Positions 51,427-58,659 of a stretch of DNA of 64,000 nt are shown one piece after another. Source of the DNA: Anaerolineales bacterium. Its GTDB lineage: Bacteria; Chloroflexota; Anaerolineae; Anaerolineales; Villigracilaceae. The position numbers and the translations under genes are program-made. The stretch lies in the NCBI GenBank assembly GCA_026928255.1, contig JAIXKJ010000003.1:459833-523832 (forward strand), in the 5' to 3' direction. Under the pieces are notes generated by a model that saw only the letters and a list, made by a program, of their open reading frames with translations, had not been told where the DNA came from and ran no database searches. How positions within the stretch are numbered: the first letter of the stretch is position 1; each line of letters opens with the position of its first letter.

Positions 51427-52329
51427 ATGGACCCTGCTGGTTTTTTCCTCTGTCTTGGCGGAATTGCGCTTTTCGTCATCGTCATTGCGATGTTCAATTT
51501 GATTCGCATCGTGCCTGAGTATCAACGCTTGGTGGTCTTTCGTTTGGGGCGCGTGTTGGGCAGACCCAAAGGACCGGGTTTGGTGATTTTGATTCCCGGC
51601 GTGGATCGCACCGTCAAAGTGGACTTGCGCGAACAAGTGCGCGAAGTTCCGCATCAAACTTCGATTACCAAAGACAACGCGCCGATTTCGATTGACTTCT
51701 TGTGGTATTACAAAATTCTCGACCCCGCGCAATCGGTGTTGCAAGTCGGCAACTTTGAAACGGCGGCGGCGGGCATCGCGGCGACGACTCTGCGCGCCGT
51801 CATCGGCGGCATTCCGCTCGACGACGTGCTGTCCGAACGCGAACACATCAACAACATGCTTCGCACGCGCCTCGACGAAGTAACCGAACGCTGGGGCGTG
51901 AAAGTAACCAACGTCGAGATCCGCGAGATTATTCCGCCGCGCGACGTGCAAGACGCGATGAACCGTCAAATGTCCGCCGAACGCATTCGCCGCGCCGTCG
52001 TAACCGAATCGACCGGCACCCGCGAATCCGCCGTCAACGTGGCGGAAGGCGAGAAGCAGTCCGCCATTCTGCGCGCGGAAGGTCAGAAGCAATCCGCCAT
52101 TTTGCAGGCGGAAGGTGAACGGCAGGCGCAGTTGCTCCGCGCCGAAGGCTTCGCCCAAGCGCTAGACTCGATCTTCAATTCGGCGAAAAATATTGACCAA
52201 AAGACGATGACCTTGCAATACTTCGAGACGCTGAAAAGCATCGGCGCGAGCGAATCCACGAAGTACATCTTCCCGATGGAATTTACCAGCATGTTGGATA
52301 ACTTCCTCGGCAAAGATTCAAAGAAATAA
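51427..52329 (+). CDS. slipin / stomatin-like SPFH protein
   Basis: 300 residues. One N-terminal membrane segment (about 8-27) is followed by the SPFH core: VPEYQRLVVFRLGRVLG, GPGLVILIPGVDRTVKVDLR and TKDNAPISIDFLWYYKI. A long alpha-helical tail with repeats such as GEKQSAILRAEGQKQSAIL drives oligomerisation. Together with NfeD this is a standard microdomain pair implicated in membrane quality control. An AAGGAG ribosome site precedes the ATG. A terminator follows the gene. Confidence 0.93.
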   Translation: MDPAGFFLCLGGIALFVIVIAMFNLIRIVPEYQRLVVFRLGRVLGRPKGPGLVILIPGVDRTVKVDLREQVREVPHQTSITKDNAPISIDFLWYYKILDPAQSVLQVGNFETAAAGIAATTLRAVIGGIPLDDVLSEREHINNMLRTRLDEVTERWGVKVTNVEIREIIPPRDVQDAMNRQMSAERIRRAVVTESTGTRESAVNVAEGEKQSAILRAEGQKQSAILQAEGERQAQLLRAEGFAQALDSIFNSAKNIDQKTMTLQYFETLKSIGASESTKYIFPMEFTSMLDNFLGKDSKK

Positions 52330-52342
52330 AGTTATCGAATAC

Positions 52343-52376
52343 AATAAGGTCTTCCGCAAGGGAGACCTTATTTTTT
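52343..52376 (+). terminator. intrinsic terminator of the nfeD-slipin operon, abutting the GNAT start codon
   Basis: A stem of 13 pairs, AATAAGGTCTTCC (52343-52355) with GGGAGACCTTATT (52360-52372) including one T-G pair, loop GCAA, then a run of T that ends one base before the ATG at 52377. Confidence 0.85.
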
Positions 52377-52808
52377 ATGAAAATCGTTTCCGCCAACTTC
52401 CTCGACCTTAACGCGCTTCGCAAATTAGAAAAAGAAAGTTTTGGGCGCGACGCCTGGCCCTTAATTGATTTAATCGCCGTGCTGACTTTCGCTAACGTCG
52501 TCCGCCTTAAAGCGACGGAGGACGAACGCATGATCGGGTTCGTCGCGGGCGATCCGCATCCGCGAGAAGGCTGGGGCTGGATCGCCACCATCGCTGTTGA
52601 TTCAAATTATCGGCGGAGGGGAATCGGCGCGGCGCTTCTGTCCGCTTGCGAAGCGCGGCTGGGAGTCCCCAGAGCGCGGCTGACGGCGCGCATCTCCAAC
52701 GAAGGCGCGATCCGTTTGTACAAACGCGAAGGCTACGAAATGGCGGACGTGTGGAAGGGCTATTACTCCGACGGCGAGGACGCGATGTTGATGGAAAAAA
52801 TTTTATGA
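52377..52808 (+). CDS. GNAT family N-acetyltransferase (RimI-like)
   Basis: 143 residues with the acetyl-CoA loop in IAVDSNYRRRGIGAALLSACE (about 68-88) and a C-terminal YKREGYEMADVWKGYYSDGED, the usual RimI-type end. N-terminal protein acetylation or small-molecule acetylation is possible, and sequence alone does not decide. The ATG comes directly after the terminator's T run and has no ribosome site, so expression by readthrough or an unusual start is implied. The stop overlaps the acyltransferase start (ATGA). Confidence 0.85.
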   Translation: MKIVSANFLDLNALRKLEKESFGRDAWPLIDLIAVLTFANVVRLKATEDERMIGFVAGDPHPREGWGWIATIAVDSNYRRRGIGAALLSACEARLGVPRARLTARISNEGAIRLYKREGYEMADVWKGYYSDGEDAMLMEKIL

Positions 52809-53797
52809 GCGGAAAGCGCATTCAAGAATTTGAAGCCCTGCGCGGGTTGGCGATTCTTTTGTTGTTGGCGCTTCACGCTGGAATTTTCACGCCCGACCTT
52901 TTCGGCGAAGCGTTTAGAAATTTAGGGCAATTTGTCGCCTCGTTTCTTTTGGGCGCGTTCTTTTTTTTAGCGGGCTATTTCGCCGAAGCGTCCATCGCAA
53001 AAGATAACAACGCTTGGAAATTTGTCAAATCAAAAATCATTCGCATTTTTCCGCCGTATTGGTTCGGGCTTTTTCTCTTTGTCGTCGTGATGGAGTACAC
53101 CTTGCGCCTGCGAGATTTGGCGGTTTACATTCTCAACGTGCAAGCGATTTTTTCGCCGACCTTCGTCAAGCCGTTGCTGACGTTGTGGTACATCAGCATG
53201 TTGATTGTTTTTTACCTTTTATACGGCGGCGTGTTGTTGACGACGCGCTCGACGCGCTGGCTGATTGCTGTTTCGTTTTTTATCTTTTTCGCGGCGCTGG
53301 CGCTCAACTTAAGTCAAGGCTTTTTTGACCCGCGCTTTTTTCAATACTTCTTCATCTTTTTGGCGGGCGTTTTGTTTTGTCGTTTTGCTTTGGCGCGAGA
53401 AAAAATATTTCAAGTTAACGTCTTCGTCAAAATTTTTCTCGCCGTCGCGAGCGTTTTCCTTTTTGAATGGACGCTTGATTCAAACTATGCGCCGACAAAT
53501 TTTGTATTCATTTTCTCCGCCCTCTTTTTTATGGCGAGTTGGATTCTTTTAACATTAAGCGCTTTTCAAACGCGGATGGGAAGTTGGCGCTTATGGGCTT
53601 GGCTTTCGACCGCCTCTTTCTTCGCCTATCTGATTCACCGCCCCTTGTGGCGAATCCTGGACGACGCCTTCGGCTTGCTTCCGGGTTTTCGGACGATGTA
53701 TATTCATCTGACCTTGGGCGCGGTCGCGGCGTTGATTCTCGGCTATCTCTTCCAGCGCGGATATGATTATCTGCTCGGCGCGTTGCGCCTGAAATGA
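52805..53797 (+). CDS. membrane acyltransferase, family 3 (OafA/WecH-like)
   Basis: 330 residues from the ATG at 52805, overlapping the GNAT stop by 4 bp. About ten hydrophobic segments. The N-terminal motif FEALRGLAILLLLALHAGIF contains the conserved Arg and His of acyltransferase-3 proteins. IIRIFPPYWFGLFLF and the SFFAYLIHRPLWRI end motif (HxPL/HRPL) are also typical. These enzymes O-acylate surface glycans or lipids from cytosolic acyl-CoA. The target here is unknown. Confidence 0.87.
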   Translation: MSGKRIQEFEALRGLAILLLLALHAGIFTPDLFGEAFRNLGQFVASFLLGAFFFLAGYFAEASIAKDNNAWKFVKSKIIRIFPPYWFGLFLFVVVMEYTLRLRDLAVYILNVQAIFSPTFVKPLLTLWYISMLIVFYLLYGGVLLTTRSTRWLIAVSFFIFFAALALNLSQGFFDPRFFQYFFIFLAGVLFCRFALAREKIFQVNVFVKIFLAVASVFLFEWTLDSNYAPTNFVFIFSALFFMASWILLTLSAFQTRMGSWRLWAWLSTASFFAYLIHRPLWRILDDAFGLLPGFRTMYIHLTLGAVAALILGYLFQRGYDYLLGALRLK

Positions 53798-53827
53798 GGA
53801 TGTAAGGCATGATATTTTTGTTAGGCG

Positions 53828-53833
53828 TATAAT
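53828..53833 (+). promoter_or_regulatory. -10 element of the rnd gene, likely leaderless
   Basis: TATAAT eight bases before the ATG at 53842, with no Shine-Dalgarno between them. The -35 region shows no consensus at 16-18 bp. Confidence 0.5.
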
Positions 53834-53841
53834 TTACGGAT

Positions 53842-54981
53842 ATGTCCGATACTTTGCCGCCGCCCGTTTGGGTCAACACAACTGAAAGATTACACAGGAT
53901 GACGGAAGACCTCGCCGCGCAGACTCGCGTGGCGGTGGACACCGAATCCAACAGTTTGCACGCTTACCGCGAACAAGTTTGCCTGATTCAATTCTCGTCC
54001 CCGAATGCGGACTATATCGTAGATCCGCTGGCGTTGCATGATTTAAGCGCGCTCGCTCCGCTTTTCGCGGATTCTAAAATCGAGAAAATTTTTCACGCCG
54101 CCGAGTACGATTTGATTTGTCTGCGCCGCGATTTTGATTTCATATTCGCCAACTTGTTTGACACGATGCACGCCGCCAGAGCGTTGGGCTATCCCGCCGT
54201 CGGTTTGGATAAATTGCTCGGCGATAAATTCGGTGTCAAAATGGACAAACGCTACCAAAAAGCGGATTGGGCGGCGCGTCCGCTGACGAAAGAACAAATT
54301 TATTACGCGCGTTTAGACACGCATTATCTGTTTGATTTGCGCGACGTGTTGGAAAAAGAATTGAAAGAAAGAGAGCGTCTGCTTTTTGCGCGAGAAGATT
54401 TTGAACGCGCTTGCCGCGTCGAAGAAGGGAAGACCTCGCGCGCGAACGGCACGGCGTGGGACCGTTTTGCAGGACGCAAAGATTTATCGCTGCGCGAGTT
54501 AACCGTCGTGGCGCAGTTGTGCAAATGGCGAGACTACGAAGCCGAGCGCTTAGACCGTCCGCCGTATAAGGTGGTGATGGACGACGTTTTTATTCACTTG
54601 GCGAAAAATCCGCCCGAACAAAAAGTTGACCTTTCCGCCGCGGGACTTTCGGAAAAACAAATTCGCTTATGGGGCGACAAAATCCTTAATGCGATTCGGC
54701 AAGGGAGTCAGAGTCCGCTCGTAGCGCGGAAACAGCCCGAACGAAAGGACGATGCGGTTTTGCGTCGTTTGGAAAAATTGAAAGCCTGGCGGAAAAACGT
54801 CGGCATGAGCATGCGCGTCGAATCGGACATTATTTTGCCGAAGCCGTATTTGGCGGCGCTTTCGGAGAAGCCGCCCAAAAATATGGACGAATTGCGAACG
54901 TTGATGAAAGACGCGCCCGCGAGATGCGAGCAATTTGGAAGCCAAATTTTGAAAGCGTTAGGAGTCGAACATGCGAATTAA
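53842..54981 (+). CDS. rnd: ribonuclease D
   Basis: 379 residues. A DEDDy 3'-5' exonuclease domain at about 1-190 has VDTESNSL (Asp and Glu), HAAEYDLICL (Asp), FDTMHAARALGY, and YARLDTHYLFDLRD (Tyr and Asp). A first HRDC domain lies at about 200-285 (RELTVVAQLCKWRDYEAERLD), and a second, shorter HRDC-like region at about 305-379. RNase D trims tRNA and other stable-RNA 3' ends. The last 11 bp overlap the beta-CASP gene, so both RNA-processing enzymes are made from one transcript. Confidence 0.92.
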   Translation: MSDTLPPPVWVNTTERLHRMTEDLAAQTRVAVDTESNSLHAYREQVCLIQFSSPNADYIVDPLALHDLSALAPLFADSKIEKIFHAAEYDLICLRRDFDFIFANLFDTMHAARALGYPAVGLDKLLGDKFGVKMDKRYQKADWAARPLTKEQIYYARLDTHYLFDLRDVLEKELKERERLLFAREDFERACRVEEGKTSRANGTAWDRFAGRKDLSLRELTVVAQLCKWRDYEAERLDRPPYKVVMDDVFIHLAKNPPEQKVDLSAAGLSEKQIRLWGDKILNAIRQGSQSPLVARKQPERKDDAVLRRLEKLKAWRKNVGMSMRVESDIILPKPYLAALSEKPPKNMDELRTLMKDAPARCEQFGSQILKALGVEHAN

Positions 54982-56365
54982 TTTTCACGGTGCGGCGCAT
55001 ACGGTAACGGGCAGTCAGCATTTGTTGGAAATCAACGGAAAAAAACTGTTGTTGGATTGCGGCTTGTATCAAGGTCGGCGCAACGAAAGTTACGAGAGAA
55101 ACTTGAATTTCAAATATCCGCCCAACAGCGCGGACGCGGTGATTCTTTCGCACGCGCACATTGACCATTCGGGCAATTTGCCGAATTTGGTGAAGCAAGG
55201 GTACGACAACGCGATTTACGCCACCCGCGCCACCGCAGATTTGGCGACGGCGATGCTGGCGGATTCGGGACACATTCAAGAATCCGACGCGGAGTTCATC
55301 AACAAAAAACGCGCCAAAAGCGGAGAGCCGCCCATCGAGCCGTTGTACACGCAAGCGGACGCGAAAATTGCGACTCAATATTTAGTCGGCAAAGATTACG
55401 AAGAATCGTTTGAGCCGATTCCGGGCGTGATCGCGCAATTTCACGAAGCGGGACATATTCTCGGTTCGGCGAGCGTTTCGCTGGATATTGAAGAAGGCGG
55501 CAGAAAATTTCGCTTGTGGTTTTCGGGCGACATCGGCAGATATAAACTGCCGCTTTTGCGCGACCCGATTCTTCCGACTCGCGCCGATTACATGATTATG
55601 GAATGCACTTATGGAAACAAACGTCATCACGACCCGAGTCAAGCGTTTAACGAATTTCAAGACGTGGTCAAGCGGACGATAGAGCGCGGCGGAAAATTAA
55701 TTGTCCCTGCCTTTGCGGTGGGACGCACTCAAGAGTTGGTTTACAACTTGAACGAGATGATGTATCGCAACAGCGTGCCGCGCGTGCCAGTCTATGTGGA
55801 CAGCCCGCTGGCGGTGAACGCGACGGATATTTTCAAACGTCATCTGGAATGTTTCGACGCGGAGACGGCGAAGTTTGTGGCGGAGTCGCGCCATCCCGCG
55901 CTGGATTTCAAAGGGCTGACTTACATCCGCTCGGTGGACGAATCTAAAGCGTTGAACGAACGCAAAGACCCGATGATTATCATTTCCGCTTCGGGCATGG
56001 CGGAGACGGGGCGCGTTGTGCATCACATTCGCAACAACATCGAAAATCCGCGCAACACGATTTGCATCGTCTCTTGGCAAGCGCCGTACACGTTGGGGCG
56101 CAGGCTGGCAGACCGCGAGAAAGAAGTCCGCATGTTTGGCGAAACGTATAAAGTTAAATGCGAAGTGGAAACCATTGGCGGTTTGTCCGGCCACGCGGGG
56201 CAAGATTTGCTCGTCCAATATGCGAGCGGAGTCAAAGACAGCGTGAAGAAAATTTTCCTCGTTCACGGCGAAGAAAAACAAGCCGAAGCGCTGACGGGAC
56301 TCCTTAAAGAAAAAGGGATGCGAAATATCTATTATCCCGACTTGCATAGTTTTGACGATATATAG
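54971..56365 (+). CDS. MBL-fold beta-CASP RNA-processing nuclease
   Basis: 464 residues. The metallo-beta-lactamase motifs are HAHIDHSGNLP (HxHxDH, about 58-68), EAGHILGSASVSL, and FSGDIGRY (Asp). The beta-CASP domain is at about 220-340 (IVPAFAVGRTQELVYNLNEM), and ISASGMAETGRVVHH and GGLSGHAGQD are the C-terminal beta-CASP motifs. It resembles the CPSF73/TTHA0252-type RNases rather than RNase J, which is longer. It is expected to be a cytosolic zinc-dependent endo/exonuclease. The coupling to rnd supports an RNA role. Confidence 0.92.
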   Translation: MRINFHGAAHTVTGSQHLLEINGKKLLLDCGLYQGRRNESYERNLNFKYPPNSADAVILSHAHIDHSGNLPNLVKQGYDNAIYATRATADLATAMLADSGHIQESDAEFINKKRAKSGEPPIEPLYTQADAKIATQYLVGKDYEESFEPIPGVIAQFHEAGHILGSASVSLDIEEGGRKFRLWFSGDIGRYKLPLLRDPILPTRADYMIMECTYGNKRHHDPSQAFNEFQDVVKRTIERGGKLIVPAFAVGRTQELVYNLNEMMYRNSVPRVPVYVDSPLAVNATDIFKRHLECFDAETAKFVAESRHPALDFKGLTYIRSVDESKALNERKDPMIIISASGMAETGRVVHHIRNNIENPRNTICIVSWQAPYTLGRRLADREKEVRMFGETYKVKCEVETIGGLSGHAGQDLLVQYASGVKDSVKKIFLVHGEEKQAEALTGLLKEKGMRNIYYPDLHSFDDI

Positions 56366-56382
56366 AGAAAATCAGGTATAAT
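56352..56382 (+). promoter_or_regulatory. promoter of tRNA-Ser(CGA)
   Basis: TTGACG (56352-56357) and TATAAT (56377-56382) with a 19-bp spacer. The -35 lies within the last codons of the beta-CASP gene. The tRNA begins 19 bp after the -10. Confidence 0.55.
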
Positions 56383-56401
56383 CTCATCCGCTTTGAGACT
56401 A

Positions 56402-56488
56402 GGAGAGGTGCCAGAGTGGTTGAATGGGACAGTCTCGAAAACTGTTGTAGGCTCCGGTCTACCGAGGGTTCGAATCCCTCCCTCTCCG
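56402..56488 (+). tRNA. tRNA-Ser, anticodon CGA
   Basis: 87 nt. The acceptor stem GGAGAGG pairs with CCTCTCC. The anticodon arm ACAGT-CTCGAAA-ACTGT gives anticodon CGA (reads UCG). A long variable arm (a class II feature) and the T-arm GAGGGTTCGAATCCCTC are present. The discriminator base is G, as expected for serine. The 3' CCA is not fully encoded (CA then G follow). It is a type II tRNA, typical of serine. Confidence 0.93.
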
Positions 56489-56492
56489 CAGA

Positions 56493-56521
56493 AAGCCCGA
56501 CTCAAGTCGGGCTTATTTTTT
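56493..56521 (+). terminator. intrinsic terminator after tRNA-Ser
   Basis: A 10-bp perfect stem, AAGCCCGACT (56493-56502) and AGTCGGGCTT (56505-56514), with a two-base centre, then a T-rich run. It separates the tRNA from nadE. Confidence 0.88.
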
Positions 56522-56536
56522 GGAAGGAATTTTAGA

Positions 56537-57352
56537 ATGACCGCCGACCTTTCTATTTCAACCGACCTTGCCCGCCAAACGCTGACTCAATTTATTCAAT
56601 CTAAAATCGCCGAAGCGGGGCTGTCTCGCGCCGTGCTTGGGCTTTCAGGCGGATTGGACTCCGCGCTTGCCTGCGCGTTAGCCGTCGAAGCGCTCGGCGC
56701 GGAAAACGTCTTGGCGGTGCGGATGCCGTATCGAACGTCCAGCAAAGATTCGCTAGATCACGCGCAATTACTGATTGACCAACTTGGCGTAAAAAATAAA
56801 ACGATTGAAATTACCGAAATGGTCGAGCCGTTGTTCAAACTGGATTCGCAGATTTCAAACTTGCGTAAGGGCAATATCATGGCGCGGCAGCGGATGATTA
56901 TCCTTTACGATCAAAGCGAGGCCTTCAAAGGCTTGGTCGTCGGCACGGGCAACAAAACCGAAATTCTTTTGGGATACAGCACGCTCTTTGGCGACGCCGC
57001 TTGCGCGTTCAATCCCATCGGCGATTTATACAAGACGCAAGTCCGCCAATTGGCGCGCGCGATGAACATCCCCGCGCCGATTTTGGAAAAAGCGCCGTCG
57101 GCGGATTTATGGGCGGATCAAACTGACGAAAAAGAATTGGGCTTTACTTACGAACAAGCGGACGCATTACTGACGCTGTTGGTAGATCGTCAAACGTCTC
57201 GCCAGTCGGCGCTTGACGCTGGTTTTGACGCGAACGTTGTGGACGCCGTCATCGCCCGTTTTCGTCGTTCGCAATTTAAGCGCAACGCCCCGCCGATTGC
57301 GGCGCTTAACGGCGGCGTTCGCTTGCCAAGCGAATGGACAATGCAATCTTAA
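56537..57352 (+). CDS. nadE: NAD synthetase, ammonia-dependent type
   Basis: 271 residues from the ATG at 56537 with GGAAGGA upstream. The frame is open further 5' only through the tRNA. Adenylates and amidates nicotinate adenine dinucleotide. The PP-loop is LGLSGGLDSALACALAVEAL (about 34-53). VVGTGNKTEILLGYSTLFGDAACAF is conserved in the family (quoted in two parts: VVGTGNKTEILLGY and FGDAACAF). LWADQTDEKELGF forms the substrate lid. There is no N-terminal glutaminase domain, so free ammonia is the expected donor. The last codons and stop lie in a heptamer array. Confidence 0.93.
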   Translation: MTADLSISTDLARQTLTQFIQSKIAEAGLSRAVLGLSGGLDSALACALAVEALGAENVLAVRMPYRTSSKDSLDHAQLLIDQLGVKNKTIEITEMVEPLFKLDSQISNLRKGNIMARQRMIILYDQSEAFKGLVVGTGNKTEILLGYSTLFGDAACAFNPIGDLYKTQVRQLARAMNIPAPILEKAPSADLWADQTDEKELGFTYEQADALLTLLVDRQTSRQSALDAGFDANVVDAVIARFRRSQFKRNAPPIAALNGGVRLPSEWTMQS

Positions 57353-57420
57353 ATCTGCAACATTAAACTTGCAACCTTAAACTTGTAACCTTAAACCTTC
57401 AACCCGCAACCTGCAACAAA
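57344..57420 (+). repeat. heptanucleotide tandem array, locus 3
   Basis: Eleven 7-bp units: CAATCTT, AAATCTG, CAACATT, AAACTTG, CAACCTT, AAACTTG, TAACCTT, AAACCTT, CAACCCG, CAACCTG, CAACAAA. It supplies the last residues and TAA of nadE and ends three bases before the ATG of the MFS gene, which has no ribosome site. Length (77 bp) and consensus match the array inside femAB-1. Confidence 0.85.
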
Positions 57421-57423
57421 CCC

Positions 57424-58659
57424 ATGCACATTCCTCCTTCGTTACGACACAAAAAATTTTTCTACCTTTGGCTCGGTCAACTCATTTCCACCACGGGCTC
57501 GCAAATGCAAGTTTGGGCGGTGTTGTGGCACGTCAGCGAATTGAACAAAAACCCCATCGCGCTCGGCGGCATCGGTCTGGCGCGAATTATCCCCGTGATT
57601 ATCTTTTCGTTGATTGGCGGCGCGTTGGCGGATTCGATGGATCGGCGCAAGGTGATGTATGTAACGCAAACGGTTTCGGCGCTGCTTACCTTGACCTTGG
57701 GGTTGTTGACGCGCTTTGGGCATATTACCATTTGGCATATTTACGTCATTATTGCTTTGCAGGCAATCGCCAGCGCTTTTGACGGACCTTCGCGTCAGGC
57801 GCTGATTCCAAACCTGCTCCCGAAAAAAGATTTGCCCAACGCTTTCAGCATGACCTTCGCTTCCTTTCAAGCGGGTTCGATGCTCGGTCCCGCGTTAAGC
57901 GGATTTGTCATTGCGGGGTTCGGTCAAGCCGCCGTGTATTATTTCGACGCGCTTTCATTTGTCGCGGTGTTGGTTGCGGTATTTATGATCGGCGAAGTTC
58001 CGCAAGCGTTTGTTGAAACGACGACAAAGGTCAGCGTTGCGGCGATCCGCGAGGGGATTCAATTTATCGTCTCGCACCCGATTATTCTGTCCACGATGAT
58101 TTTGGATTTTGTCGCCACTTTTTTCGCCTCCGCGAATACGCTCATGCCAATCATCGCCAAAGACGTGCTGGGAGTCGGAGTCGTGCAATACGGCTATCTC
58201 TCCGCCGCGGCGGCGGTGGGAGCGGTGCTGGTCGCTGTCGTCATTTCGCAAATCCACACTTTGCGCCGTCAGGGGCAACTTTTCTTGGGCGCGATTATCG
58301 TCTTCGGTTTGGCGACGATTGTCTTCGGCTTGACGCATTCGTTTATTATTGCGTGGCTGGCGATTGCGACGACGGGCGCGGCGGACGGAGTCAGCACGAT
58401 CATCCGCAACACGGTGCGGCAGTTGCAAACGCCCGATCATGTGCGCGGACGCATGACCAGCATTAATCAAATTTTCTTTCAAGGCGGGCCGCAATTGGGC
58501 GAAGTCGAATCGGGCGCGGTGGCGCAGGCGTTCGGCGCGCCGTTCGCCGTTGTGCTGGGCGGAATCGGCTGCGTGGTCGGCACGTTGTGGGTGATGTGGA
58601 AATGGCCCCAAGTCGCCAAATATAACGGCGACGAGCCGACGCTGGCGGGCGTTGATTAA
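57424..58659 (+). CDS. MFS transporter, DHA3 subgroup
   Basis: 411 residues with about twelve hydrophobic segments. The N-terminus FFYLWLGQLISTTGSQMQVW and the loop ALADSMDRRKVMYVTQT are shared with the 8726-9997 protein. ASAFDGPSRQALIPNLLPKKDLPNA, quoted here as DGPSRQALIPNLL, is the group's conserved loop 4-5. The exported compound is unknown. The stop shares the palindrome TTAA with the stop of the convergent antiporter gene. The start has no Shine-Dalgarno and follows the heptamer array directly. Confidence 0.88.
   Translation: MHIPPSLRHKKFFYLWLGQLISTTGSQMQVWAVLWHVSELNKNPIALGGIGLARIIPVIIFSLIGGALADSMDRRKVMYVTQTVSALLTLTLGLLTRFGHITIWHIYVIIALQAIASAFDGPSRQALIPNLLPKKDLPNAFSMTFASFQAGSMLGPALSGFVIAGFGQAAVYYFDALSFVAVLVAVFMIGEVPQAFVETTTKVSVAAIREGIQFIVSHPIILSTMILDFVATFFASANTLMPIIAKDVLGVGVVQYGYLSAAAAVGAVLVAVVISQIHTLRRQGQLFLGAIIVFGLATIVFGLTHSFIIAWLAIATTGAADGVSTIIRNTVRQLQTPDHVRGRMTSINQIFFQGGPQLGEVESGAVAQAFGAPFAVVLGGIGCVVGTLWVMWKWPQVAKYNGDEPTLAGVD

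Noticed and set aside
56393..56536. A nadE start inside or before the tRNA gene
   Set aside because: The sequence is tRNA-Ser plus terminator. The ATG at 56537 has a good ribosome site and gives the normal length.
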